DNA of 14,194 nt, from contig CACXDR010000356.1 of assembly GCA_902766415.1 (NCBI GenBank), positions 1-14,194 on the forward strand, given 5' to 3'. Each line of letters begins with the position of its first letter. The first letter of the stretch is position 1. The notes under the pieces are model-generated. The model worked only from the letters and a program-made list of their open reading frames with translations. It was not told the origin of the DNA and made no database searches. The position numbers and the translations under genes are program-made. Shown piece after piece: positions 6,426 to 14,194 of the stretch. The stretch comes from an uncultured Lachnospiraceae bacterium (GTDB taxonomy: Bacteria > Bacillota_A > Clostridia > Lachnospirales > Lachnospiraceae).

Positions 6426-7595
6426 TCAGTAGGCGATGGTATCCATCTCCGGAAGGATCCGGGCAAGCTGCTCCCTGCAGTGCGCGATCAGGGCGGTGTT
6501 TTCCGGAGCGCGCTTTATGGTCCGCCGCAGGAGCCGGGCATACGCAACGACGCGGCACTGGAGCTCCTTCTTCATAAGGAAGTCCGCATCGTCCGTACCG
6601 AAATACAGCCGGAGGGTCTCGCTCCAGATCCTGTCCGCCTGGGCAATGGAAACACCGATGAAGCTCTCGACCGCGGAACGGTCAAGCGAGCCGAAGCCCA
6701 CGAACGCGAGCCAGATCGACGAAAACTCAAATACGGGATTGCCGACCGCCAGCGTGTCCATATCGATCAGCAGGACTTCCCCGTCCTGCATCATCAGGTT
6801 TTTCGTATGGTAGTCGCCGTGGAGCATGTGCCTGGACGGGGGCACCGCCTCGACAAGGGACAGAAGCTTCTCATACTGGTCCCGCGGGAGATGCGGCTCG
6901 AGCCACTTCACCCATCCGATCGCGGTCAGACGCTGGTCCGGAAGCTCCTGGTCATCCGTCTCCGCCGCGTGGATCTTCTTAAGGAGGTCCACGTAGAGAG
7001 CAATATAGTGGTCGAGATTCTCCGGGTCACTGCTGATCAGCTTCGAGAACGAGGTCGCGTTCAGGAGCTCAAATACGGAACCGTAGGAATTCCCGACACG
7101 TACCACGTCGTACGGGATCGCCGTCGGGATCCCGAGGATCAGGGCCCTGCGCGCCACCTCGCGCTCATGCTTGATATCCGCGAGGCTGTCCGGGTTCCGG
7201 TAGACCTTGACGATCGTTTCCGGGTCGATCCGGTATACCATTCCGTTCGAACCGCTGCCGATCACCTCGCAGCCCTCGACCGAGAGCCTGCGGTACGCCT
7301 TTGAGACCGGAAGCATCTCCGTAAAGCCCGTGATCTCGAATATTTCGTAGAGCTCCGGTCCCGCGTTTATGACAGCAGCTTCCCGGTCCGCTTTCCTTAA
7401 CCGGAGGATCATGCGGAGGCCTGCGCTTGAAATATAATCGAGGTCCTCACAGTCAATGACGGTCGTACATCCCGGATAAGCCGCCCGCAGCTCGTTCAGC
7501 TCGGCTTCCGCCTGCGACGCGTTCGTGGAATCGATCCTTCCGTGAAACGCTGCCGTAAGTTTTCCGTTTTCCATGGTTCCTGTTACGATTGCCAT
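6426..7595 (-). CDS. STAS domain fused to APH-like phosphotransferase
   Basis: This 389-residue protein has two parts. Residues 1-100 are a STAS (anti-sigma factor antagonist) domain with GRIDSTNASQAEAEL (19-33) and YISSAGLRMIL (54-64), the loop where SpoIIAA/RsbV proteins are phosphorylated. Residues about 108-389 are an APH-type kinase: glycine-rich loop IGSGSNGMVYRI (112-123), Lys130 in IVKVYR, catalytic loop HGDYHTKN (259-266) with Asp261 and Asn266, and Asp278 in LLIDMD as the metal ligand. The kinase therefore looks active. It resembles the uncharacterised APH-like family TIGR02172 as I recall it; the substrate is unknown, and aminoglycoside resistance should not be assumed. GGAG lies just upstream of the start and the gene follows the lone STAS gene by 33 bases. 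Confidence 0.85.
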   Translation of the reverse strand: MAIVTGTMENGKLTAAFHGRIDSTNASQAEAELNELRAAYPGCTTVIDCEDLDYISSAGLRMILRLRKADREAAVINAGPELYEIFEITGFTEMLPVSKAYRRLSVEGCEVIGSGSNGMVYRIDPETIVKVYRNPDSLADIKHEREVARRALILGIPTAIPYDVVRVGNSYGSVFELLNATSFSKLISSDPENLDHYIALYVDLLKKIHAAETDDQELPDQRLTAIGWVKWLEPHLPRDQYEKLLSLVEAVPPSRHMLHGDYHTKNLMMQDGEVLLIDMDTLAVGNPVFEFSSIWLAFVGFGSLDRSAVESFIGVSIAQADRIWSETLRLYFGTDDADFLMKKELQCRVVAYARLLRRTIKRAPENTALIAHCREQLARILPEMDTIAY

Positions 7596-7628
7596 ATGTA
7601 CTCTCCTTCGTCCGGGAGCATTTTCCCG

Positions 7629-7925
7629 TTATTCGATCGGCAGAATATCGTTAAAACCGGTCATCTCGAAGATCTTCAGCACGATCTCGTTCAGATTCAC
7701 GATCCTCATGGTGCCCTTCCGCGCCATGATCTTCTGAGCTCCAAGAAGGACTCTGAGACCTGCCGAAGAGATATATTCTATTTTTTCAAAATCAAAAGTC
7801 AGGTCCGTGACCCCGTTGAGGCTGCCCTCTACCACTTTTTCGAGCTCCGGCGCAGTACGCGAGTCCAGCCGTCCCTCGGGGGCAATGCACAAAGTCCCGC
7901 CGTCCTGTTTCAATATGACATTCAT
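7629..7925 (-). CDS. Stand-alone STAS protein (anti-sigma factor antagonist-like)
   Basis: This 98-residue protein is a single complete STAS domain of RsbV/SpoIIAA size. It shows EGRLDSRTAPELE (17-29), the strand DLTFDFEKIEYISSAGLRVLL (41-61) with Ser53/Ser54 at the phosphorylation loop, and IFEMTGFNDILPI (85-97), the usual C-terminal helix. Such proteins switch partners: unphosphorylated they bind an anti-sigma-like HATPase, and phosphorylation by that ATPase releases them. The likely partner is the HATPase-like domain of the transporter encoded upstream, or the kinase encoded downstream, whose own STAS domain has the same YISSAGLR loop. AAGGAG lies nine bases before the ATG. No sigma factor is in the window, so the output may not be transcriptional. 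Confidence 0.92.
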   Translation of the reverse strand: MNVILKQDGGTLCIAPEGRLDSRTAPELEKVVEGSLNGVTDLTFDFEKIEYISSAGLRVLLGAQKIMARKGTMRIVNLNEIVLKIFEMTGFNDILPIE

Positions 7926-7963
7926 TCCTGCATCTCCTTATAAGCCTCTGGCTGCCATGGATA

Positions 7964-7972
7964 ATTATAACA
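7964..7972 (-). promoter_or_regulatory. Possible extended -10 promoter for the STAS genes
   Basis: On the minus strand TGTTATAAT (7964-7972) is a perfect extended -10. It lies in the 89-base gap between the transporter and STAS genes, 39 bases before the STAS start. No good -35 is visible, which extended -10 promoters tolerate. It could let the two STAS genes be expressed apart from the transporter. Confidence 0.5.
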
Positions 7973-8014
7973 CAGGAATCATGTCTATGCATAAGGCGGC
8001 GCCATCTTTTCCGG

Positions 8015-9751
8015 TCAGATGTAGAACACCTGGCGGTTCTCGTGGCCGTTCGGCAGGAACAGGCGCCGGTCCGTCGTCATCGCGACACGCTCCGCGACAT
8101 ACTCCCTCATGGAAGCGAGCATTTCATCCTCGCCCCCGATATCCCTTGCCTCCGCGTTGTCCCGGATGACCAGCTTCAGCGCGTCCTCCGGTTTTTCTCC
8201 CGGGAAAAGGGTGAATTCGATCTGGAAATCCCGGCTGTGCCAGGATTCCCTGCCGCGCTCATATTCTACGACCGCCATGCCGATCTCCTCCATGAGGAGC
8301 TCCGCCTTCGTGCGCTTCAGCGCCGGGATCCCGGCTTCCCTGAGCCTCCGGTCCGCCTCGTCCAGGCAGTCCAGGACGCCGGTCTCCGTCCCGCTGCAGT
8401 CAAGGGAGATCTGTCTGGCCATGTTTCTTTTGTCAAGAAGGAAAAGGCCGTCCCTGGCGTGGCCGAAGGACTTGTCCAGGTACCGTGCGAACAGGAGGAA
8501 AAGGACCAGCGCGGTCGTATAGGCGGCCCCTGTCCCGATCCAGATCCCGTCGTTTCCCATCCGGAAGGAAAAGCCCCGGAGGAACAGATACGGCAGCACC
8601 AGAAGGGTGACCAGCTGGATCGCTACGCCGTAGCCCGCCTCGACCATGAAAACATAATAAGTGCTGATGACCATCAGGAAGCTCAGCACCGGCATGAACA
8701 CCGCGATCACGCGGAGCGCCCGCGCGGAAGCCGCTGCGATCTCCGGGTCCGTCACGCCGAAAACCAGCGGCAGCACCTCCGCGAAGCATTCCGTAACGAT
8801 CAGCGCGGATCCTGACAGGAGAAATATCGTTTCAAGGCACTGCCCCATGATCTTCCGGACGTTCAGGTGGTTGCCCTCCGCATAATACTGGCAGATCATA
8901 GGCTGCAGCGCGTCTGAGATCCCCAGTGAAAAGGAGATGACCAGAGTAAGAACGCTCATGACGCAGGACAGTACGACGATATGGTCATCACCGAACTCTG
9001 CCGCGATAAACCGCGTGGTGAGGAGAGGAAACAGCGCAAGGCAGAACATCCCCACGGAAGTATAGCTCCCCCGGAGCATCGTCCCCGCCGCCGACCTTAA
9101 TTCCAGCCCCTTTGAGAATTTCAGGAGGCACTTTTCATTCCGGAGGAAGGATGAGTTGCACCAGACCTCGAGCACTGTGGCCGCCAGCGTCGAGAGCACG
9201 ATGCCGTAGGTCCCGAAGCGGTATCCCAGGATCACGCTCAGGACCAGGCTGACGACGAAGGGACTGTAGGAGACCGACTCCATCCCTTCCTCCACGGAAA
9301 AGTAAAAGAAGTAGCTGCTCAGGAGAACTGGGAGCGGGAGAAGCAGCAGCCCTTTGTAGTACGCGTCCGCATGGGTCCGGACCGCGCTGCCTGTCCCAAG
9401 CCAGCCCGAAAGGAACGGCTCACGAAGCACGGCAAGGAGGGCTGTCATAAACAGCCCTCCTGCAATACACATGACAAGTCCCTGGCTGTAGAGCCGGTTC
9501 ACCTCCTGCCGGTCTCCCCGCCCCTGCGCGTAGGAAGCCAGCATCGTGGTCCCGGTCCCGATCACGTTTCCCAGGAACGAAAGGAGCGTAGCGACCGGAA
9601 GCATGACGGAGATGCCTGCCACAGCCTCCGGGCCGATCAGCTGTCCGGCAACAGCCTGTTTTGCCAGGCCCAGGATGTTTACCTGCATCAGCCCGGCAAA
9701 GCTGACTCTCGTTACCGCGAAGAACCTGGATGTCAGAACAGTTTTTTTCAT
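8015..9751 (-). CDS. MATE-type transporter fused to a degenerate HATPase (RsbW-like) domain
   Basis: This 578-residue protein has a polytopic membrane part (about 15-425) of MATE type: an early AGISVMLPVATLLSFLGNVIGTG segment (45-67), SYAQGRGDRQEVNRLYSQG (73-91) as the family's cytosolic loop, then paired hydrophobic segments to YTTALVLFLLFARYL. Residues about 445-578 are soluble and resemble an anti-sigma HATPase domain: helix KAELLMEEIGMAVVEYERG (482-500) at the N-box position and strand DALKLVIRDNAEARD (523-537) at the G1 box. The usual N-box Asn is Ala493, and the Asp-x-Gly of the G1 box reads Asp-Asn-Ala, so ATP binding is doubtful. A fused transporter and partner-switch domain next to STAS genes suggests the transporter is a sensor or a target. 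The start lies 24 bases after the upstream gene, with AAGGGAAG before the ATG. Confidence 0.8.
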   Translation of the reverse strand: MKKTVLTSRFFAVTRVSFAGLMQVNILGLAKQAVAGQLIGPEAVAGISVMLPVATLLSFLGNVIGTGTTMLASYAQGRGDRQEVNRLYSQGLVMCIAGGLFMTALLAVLREPFLSGWLGTGSAVRTHADAYYKGLLLLPLPVLLSSYFFYFSVEEGMESVSYSPFVVSLVLSVILGYRFGTYGIVLSTLAATVLEVWCNSSFLRNEKCLLKFSKGLELRSAAGTMLRGSYTSVGMFCLALFPLLTTRFIAAEFGDDHIVVLSCVMSVLTLVISFSLGISDALQPMICQYYAEGNHLNVRKIMGQCLETIFLLSGSALIVTECFAEVLPLVFGVTDPEIAAASARALRVIAVFMPVLSFLMVISTYYVFMVEAGYGVAIQLVTLLVLPYLFLRGFSFRMGNDGIWIGTGAAYTTALVLFLLFARYLDKSFGHARDGLFLLDKRNMARQISLDCSGTETGVLDCLDEADRRLREAGIPALKRTKAELLMEEIGMAVVEYERGRESWHSRDFQIEFTLFPGEKPEDALKLVIRDNAEARDIGGEDEMLASMREYVAERVAMTTDRRLFLPNGHENRQVFYI

Positions 9752-9775
9752 TACTTCCCTTTACCGCAGCCCTTC

Positions 9776-12700
9776 TTACTTTTTCTTTCCTTTCGATTTT
9801 TCTTCTTCGTTCTTCTCCTGCTCTTTCTGCTTCAGAAGGAGTTCCTCTTCAAAGTTCTTCAGTTTGATCTGCGTTTTCCTCTTCTTTTCGTTGAGCAGAT
9901 AATCCGAGTTCTTCTGCTTTGCGGCTCCTGTGACGCAGAGGGCAAGGCGGTCCAGCGTCAGCTTCTCGTTCCTGCCCGCAAGCTTCAGCCCGCCGGAGAG
10001 ATCCGGATTCAGCGTCTGGCTCCGCGCCGCATTCTGCCTCGCGGCTTCCGGCGCAAGCAGGTACTGCATCGAGAGCGAGATATTGAAACGGCGGTTGTCG
10101 TTGGAATACCTCTTTCCCACATGCTTCGGCACGTACGCGTCAAGGGCTTCCTTTACATCCTTCAGCCGCTGTGCCATGGCATCGACCTGCTCAGCATTAT
10201 TCTGGTCAAGGAAATGCCTGTTCGCGTTCTTGAGCTCGCCGAGCTTCTCCATCAGGGTCTTGTACGCGCCGGACCTCCAGTGGAACGTATTGTCCTCACG
10301 CTCCATCATGTCATACAGCGACACCAGGCTGTCAACGTTCTCCTGTGTCGCGAGCTTACGGAAATCATCCGTCGTTTTCGGATCGGTCCGCTTGTCCTTA
10401 TACTTCGGGACATAGGTCTTAAGAAGCTCGCCCTCGTTGTGTACGATGTTTTCATACTTGAGGTGGACGCTGTCCGTCATATCGTACTTGCCCTGTGCCT
10501 TCCGGCCCAGAGTCTTCGCAAGGTCGGGATCCAGCAGCATGAGGCAGTAAAGACCGCAGTTATACTGCTGGTTTTCAAGACTGTTGCCCTTCTTCGAGAC
10601 TCCGCGGCCGTTGAAATACTGGGCGGCGGCGTTGCGCAGCTCAAGCGCTGCCTCGGAGATCCTCTGCTTTCTCTGTTTGCCCTCAGGATCATCGGGGTCG
10701 GCGTTCTTATTTTTCACAAAGCCTGCAAACTGCTGAAGCTTCTCATAGAACGCAAGGTACGCTCCCTTGTTCTCCTTCGGCGCCTTGTTCAGTTCCTTCA
10801 TGTGATCCGCGGCGGCGAGCAGACGATCCGTATATTCCGGCCGGAGCGCCCGGTCGGCGGCTTTGAGCGTCGCAGTGTTCTTTTCTCTGGTGAAGACCTG
10901 GCCGATCCCGAGAAGGGTCCTCTTCGCAAGTTCAAACTCCGGATCATATTTCTGGCCTTTTTTCTTCTCCGGAATCGATTGATCGCTCTCGGAATGGAGC
11001 CCTTCCGTAAGTCCGAGGGTGACCTTCCTTATAAGCTCATCCTCCTTGAGGCTGCCCTTCTTATTACCATATTTAATGTTCTGCTGTTCGAGGTGGCTCA
11101 GCCGATGGTAGGTACGGGTCAGCTTTACCATATCGTTGGCGTACTGCGCGGCGCTGCGGTCCGGATTCTTGATGATGTTTCCGGCTGTTTCCTCGACCTG
11201 GAGAAGCCAGTTCTTTACCGGCAGGAGATTGGAGCCTTTTTCGAAACGCTTCTCCTTTTCCATGGAAAGCCTGAGCTTTTCACAGTTCTCCTTGAGGACC
11301 GGCAGGAACATCTCAATTTCTCCTCCCTCGCCGGTCTCCCCAAGCTTCAATTTCGGGGTCTCTTCCTTATACGTGACATATGCAGGAGGGGCCTTTTTAA
11401 CTTCAGGCATCTCTTCAGGCTTCTCTTCGGGCTTCTGTTCAGGCTTGTCTCCGTTTTTCTCTTTGTTGATCAGATCATCAAGCCCGACCTCGTCCTTCTT
11501 CTGCTGTCCTTCCTTATTGGCCTCGGGACGGATCACCGGCGGAAGGTCCGGGACCTGCACCGGCAGGATATTCTGCCTGCCTGCCGGCGGGACGTTCACG
11601 TTCACCGGCGGAACGACCGGATTTCCGTTATTCACCGGCGGGACGACCGGATTTCTGTTATTCACCGGCCGGAAGCCTCTCTTCACCTCGTCCTCAAGGA
11701 ATTTCTCTGCTTCTTCTTCTTCCTTAAGTCCATCTTCCGGCACTCCGTGCTTTTTACGGAGCTCCTTGTAATTATAATCATAGAGAAGCTGCTTGTCCTC
11801 CAGCTGGGACGGCGTCAGTTTGTCCTTATTCTCCTCCAGGTAGTAGTAAAGCTTTTCTTCATAACATGATTTACCCCTTCCAAAAACACGTCTTCCGGTC
11901 TCGTCACGTTTATAGGTATCGATTACGGGATTCCCCTCATCGTCAAGGACCTCAATGTCCTTGCCCTTTTTCTTCCTGAGGGTGATCTCTTCGCCGTCTT
12001 CCATGATCGTCCAGATCCTGACTTCCTCGTTTTCAGCCAGCTCCTCCGGCTTCTTCTCCGGCTTCTTCGGTTTTTCGACGAAACGCCCCACGTTTCGGAT
12101 GTACATCCCGACATAATCCTTAACGGTCTTGTTTGGTATATCATTTTCCAGCACTCTCTCGCACACCCTGCGGAGATCCGCCGCTTTCATTTGTGCCCCT
12201 GCGGAAAGGGAACCATCTTCTCTCCCTTCCAGCATAGAGACCTCCGTGGACAGGACTCCCTGCATTGCCGCTAACACGTAAGATGACCGCTCCGTCGAAT
12301 CGGCCTTACGCTTCTTTTTCTTTCCCTTCTTATCCTCCTGGTTCATCTTTTCGATCATGTCTGCCCGAGCCATGATCTCTTTATAGATGTAGTTTCCGTA
12401 TTCCGTGTCCTCTATCTTTCCCCCCTCGGAAAGGCAGATCTGCTTATCGGAAGTATTGGCCATCTTTTTGATTTCCAGGTCCAATGAATAGGCCTGCTGT
12501 CCCTCATTGATCATGTTTATCAGGCCGCCGAAGTACCATGAGAGCTGCTCCTTCGTCCTGATCCTTCCCATTCTCTCGATGCCGCCTATCCTCGCGACAT
12601 CGGAGTCTAATGATCTGGAAACCTCACTTTGAAGGGCCGGGCTCGTGTAATTACGGACACCGTCGCGGACAAAATCCTTAAGGACGTCGTCCTTTCCGTA

Positions 12701-14194
12701 CTGTACCAGACGGTTCAGAGCATACCGCGTCTTTGACGCGCGTGCCTCGTCCTGCTTTGAAAGCTTCCCTTTCTTTGTGCTGTTCCATTCAAGCTCCTTG
12801 TTGACCGTGTCGATAAGCCCGTCGATGGTGACAGTGCCGTTCCCGCTGATCCTGCTGACGTTCCTCGCTATTTCGGTGACTATCGGGTCCTTTTTCCAGT
12901 CCTTCCCGTCTCCGAAATTCACATGGCGATGCATGAATTTCCGGTCTTCCCTGGAAAGGGCGTCGAGCGCGCCCTCCTTCTGCATCTCCGCTTTCGCGTG
13001 CTCGAAGGTTTCCTTTAAGGACGTCAGGAACAGACCGTACTGCTCAGCGGTACTGATCACGGGGAAATCCTCCAGAAGCCCGCGCTCCGTGCGGACAAAC
13101 GAAGGCTTCGGCGCGGATTCATCATTTATGATATTGATCCGATTCGGGTTCTCCTGAATGACGTCGAACTGGGACGGTTTCTTCGCCTTGTCGGTGTTGA
13201 TCTGGTCCTGGTCCTCTTTAATAATGTTGATCCGGTTCGGGTTCTCCTCAATAATGTTGATGCTGTTCAGGTTCTCCTCGAGGATCTCGTTCTTATCTTC
13301 TGGCTTCTTTTCCTCCTTCAGGTCCTCAGGATTCTTTTCTTCCTCCTGCTTCACTTCTGTGACATCCAGGCCCTCAGGCCTGGCATCCAGCGTCTTTGCC
13401 AAATCCGGATAATTTCCGGACCATTCGGCGACATGGCCGGCAAATTTTTCCAGCCTCTTCCGGTTCCTTTCCGACACCGGAAGATCCTTAAGCTCCTTGC
13501 CTGCGGTAAGGGCTTCCTTGTCCAGTCTCTTCTGAAGATTCTCGGCGTCTTTCATGAGCGCCTGGAGCGCAAAATCTCCAAATTCTTTAGGCCGCCTGTC
13601 TGCAAACACTCTTCCCATGCCGTCAAGCAGAGTCTCCAGAGCATTGCGTGCCTGCCCGGCTGTAGCCGCGGAACGGATCTCGTCAGCAAGCTGGGCGCTG
13701 TTCCTCCGCGCAGGAGCGTCTACGCCGGCGCCTGCCTCATTGACCTCCTGGATCTGGTTGCGTCCGGTGATCATATCGTTCAGCTCGTCCCTGGGCAGAG
13801 CCTTGATCTCATAGACCTGGTTGATCTCCGCCTTGTAAACGGGCCGCGGATCATCCTTACTGTCTTCGACCAGGGGCCCTTCATCTTCCGCGTCCTGCTG
13901 GTCCTGCTTTTCCTCTTCCTTCTTTTCTTCGTTGGCGGCCAGCTCTTCCTTCTTCTCGTCTTCCTTCTTTACTTCTTCGACGGCCGGCTGGATCACATCG
14001 ACGACCTGCTCGTCCTTCTTCTCCCCGACGACCTGCTCGTCCTTCTTCTCCTCGACGACCGGCTGGTCCACATTGACCACCGGCTGTTCCTCAAGGCCGC
14101 GCTCCCGCGCGCCCCTCCGGAGATCCTCCATAAAGCCGTCAGGCAGGAAATCCTTCTCCGCTTCAAAAAGCGCGCGGTTATCGAGGAAGGACTC
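9776..14194 (-). CDS. Very large charged protein of unknown function, N-terminus beyond window
   Basis: The frame is open from the window edge to TAA at 9776, at least 1472 residues. The Met codon at 14131 has no ribosome site, and protein-like sequence (NRALFEAEKDFLPDGF) precedes it, so the true start lies outside. I do not recognise the protein. Helix-rich blocks alternate with low-complexity linkers: Glu/Lys/Val repeats (about 13850-14090), an ENPNRINII-rich linker (about 13120-13390), a KPEKKPEE linker (about 12030-12080) and a Pro/Asn/Val repeat (about 11590-11690). The C-terminal third holds a weak duplication around YVPKYKDKR and YVPKHVGKR. It ends in an acidic/basic coiled-coil-like tail (KQKEQEKNEEEKSKGKKK). 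Cysteines are very few and no transmembrane segment is seen. Only 24 bases separate it from the MATE-type gene, so they are probably co-transcribed. A scaffold, surface or effector-like role is possible, but nothing proves it. Confidence 0.8.
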   Translation of the reverse strand, partial: ESFLDNRALFEAEKDFLPDGFMEDLRRGARERGLEEQPVVNVDQPVVEEKKDEQVVGEKKDEQVVDVIQPAVEEVKKEDEKKEELAANEEKKEEEKQDQQDAEDEGPLVEDSKDDPRPVYKAEINQVYEIKALPRDELNDMITGRNQIQEVNEAGAGVDAPARRNSAQLADEIRSAATAGQARNALETLLDGMGRVFADRRPKEFGDFALQALMKDAENLQKRLDKEALTAGKELKDLPVSERNRKRLEKFAGHVAEWSGNYPDLAKTLDARPEGLDVTEVKQEEEKNPEDLKEEKKPEDKNEILEENLNSINIIEENPNRINIIKEDQDQINTDKAKKPSQFDVIQENPNRINIINDESAPKPSFVRTERGLLEDFPVISTAEQYGLFLTSLKETFEHAKAEMQKEGALDALSREDRKFMHRHVNFGDGKDWKKDPIVTEIARNVSRISGNGTVTIDGLIDTVNKELEWNSTKKGKLSKQDEARASKTRYALNRLVQYGKDDVLKDFVRDGVRNYTSPALQSEVSRSLDSDVARIGGIERMGRIRTKEQLSWYFGGLINMINEGQQAYSLDLEIKKMANTSDKQICLSEGGKIEDTEYGNYIYKEIMARADMIEKMNQEDKKGKKKKRKADSTERSSYVLAAMQGVLSTEVSMLEGREDGSLSAGAQMKAADLRRVCERVLENDIPNKTVKDYVGMYIRNVGRFVEKPKKPEKKPEELAENEEVRIWTIMEDGEEITLRKKKGKDIEVLDDEGNPVIDTYKRDETGRRVFGRGKSCYEEKLYYYLEENKDKLTPSQLEDKQLLYDYNYKELRKKHGVPEDGLKEEEEAEKFLEDEVKRGFRPVNNRNPVVPPVNNGNPVVPPVNVNVPPAGRQNILPVQVPDLPPVIRPEANKEGQQKKDEVGLDDLINKEKNGDKPEQKPEEKPEEMPEVKKAPPAYVTYKEETPKLKLGETGEGGEIEMFLPVLKENCEKLRLSMEKEKRFEKGSNLLPVKNWLLQVEETAGNIIKNPDRSAAQYANDMVKLTRTYHRLSHLEQQNIKYGNKKGSLKEDELIRKVTLGLTEGLHSESDQSIPEKKKGQKYDPEFELAKRTLLGIGQVFTREKNTATLKAADRALRPEYTDRLLAAADHMKELNKAPKENKGAYLAFYEKLQQFAGFVKNKNADPDDPEGKQRKQRISEAALELRNAAAQYFNGRGVSKKGNSLENQQYNCGLYCLMLLDPDLAKTLGRKAQGKYDMTDSVHLKYENIVHNEGELLKTYVPKYKDKRTDPKTTDDFRKLATQENVDSLVSLYDMMEREDNTFHWRSGAYKTLMEKLGELKNANRHFLDQNNAEQVDAMAQRLKDVKEALDAYVPKHVGKRYSNDNRRFNISLSMQYLLAPEAARQNAARSQTLNPDLSGGLKLAGRNEKLTLDRLALCVTGAAKQKNSDYLLNEKKRKTQIKLKNFEEELLLKQKEQEKNEEEKSKGKKK
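11601..11670. repeat. In-frame 30-bp repeat coding a Pro/Val/Asn linker
   Basis: Units at 11601-11630 and 11631-11660 differ at two bases, and a partial third follows at 11661. They encode NNGNPVVPPV-type decapeptides in the large protein, an extended hinge. Confidence 0.85.
13122..13283. repeat. Dispersed in-frame repeats coding ENPNRINII motifs
   Basis: Closely related blocks at about 13122-13170 and 13219-13283 encode QENPNRINII, EENPNRINII and the diverged EENLNSINII, in a linker of the large protein. Confidence 0.8.
13999..14052. repeat. Two 27-bp tandem repeats in the large protein
   Basis: 13999-14025 and 14026-14052 are identical except for the last base; a partial third unit follows. 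They encode the nonapeptide GEKKDEQVV/EEKKDEQVV in the acidic N-terminal linker. Confidence 0.85.

Noticed and set aside
6238..6558. Upstream extension of the Fur-family regulator to a Met at 6558
   Set aside because: It would translate the promoter, both operators and part of the STAS-kinase gene. The family sequence starts at 6237 with a good ribosome site.
6426..7595. Aminoglycoside resistance gene
   Set aside because: Only the general APH-like kinase fold is supported. The fused STAS domain and the neighbours point to signalling, and no resistance-type enzyme is recognised.
9371..11869. Long open frame of about 830 codons on the plus strand
   Set aside because: It is antisense to the large protein and to the transporter's start, its translation is a biased Leu/Arg/Phe mix, and its Lys/Glu-rich opposite strand naturally lacks antisense stops. 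No ribosome site or family motif is seen.
14129..14131. Met codon as the start of the large protein
   Set aside because: There is no ribosome site, and the frame continues upstream with protein-like sequence to the window edge.

Overview
The window is GC-rich and almost gap-free. Every gene I can support lies on the minus strand, so transcription runs from high to low coordinates. A stand-alone STAS protein, a MATE transporter carrying an anti-sigma-like ATPase domain, a secreted protein with choline-binding-type repeats, and strong AGGAGG-type ribosome sites together suggest a high-GC member of the Clostridia, perhaps Lachnospiraceae-like. That placement is inference from gene content; there is no rRNA or marker gene.

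Region 1 (about 14194-6426) is the most unusual part. It begins with a very large, Lys/Glu-rich protein of unknown function that is cut by the window edge. Twenty-four bases later comes a MATE-type transporter fused to a degenerate RsbW/HATPase-like domain. After it come a stand-alone STAS protein and a STAS domain fused to an APH-like kinase. Together these look like a membrane-tethered partner-switching module. No SpoIIE-type phosphatase or sigma factor is visible here.

Region 2 (about 6369-4076) is a metal-uptake operon: a Fur-family regulator (probably Zur), an ABC ATPase (ZnuC-like) and an ABC-3 permease (ZnuB-like). Its promoter has a near-consensus -35 and -10 bracketed by two 17-bp palindromes that look like Fur-family operators. 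A third, longer palindrome sits in the 5' leader. No solute-binding protein gene is present. The ATPase carries an acidic C-terminal tail made of three 13-residue repeats.

Region 3 (about 4052-2790) holds one gene for a secreted protein with a signal peptide, a fibronectin-III-like middle and C-terminal choline/glucan-binding-type repeats. Four 22-bp tandem repeats start in its last codons, and an intrinsic terminator follows.

Region 4 (about 2753-1) is a pyrimidine nucleoside salvage/catabolism operon: udp (uridine phosphorylase), cdd (cytidine deaminase), deoC (deoxyribose-phosphate aldolase) and a fourth gene. Position and residual sequence mark the fourth gene as a phosphopentomutase (DeoB) relative. 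It has lost the cap domain and, by motif comparison, all of the metal-binding residues, so it looks like a pseudoenzyme. This and the transporter/STAS/kinase module are the two best candidates for something undescribed.
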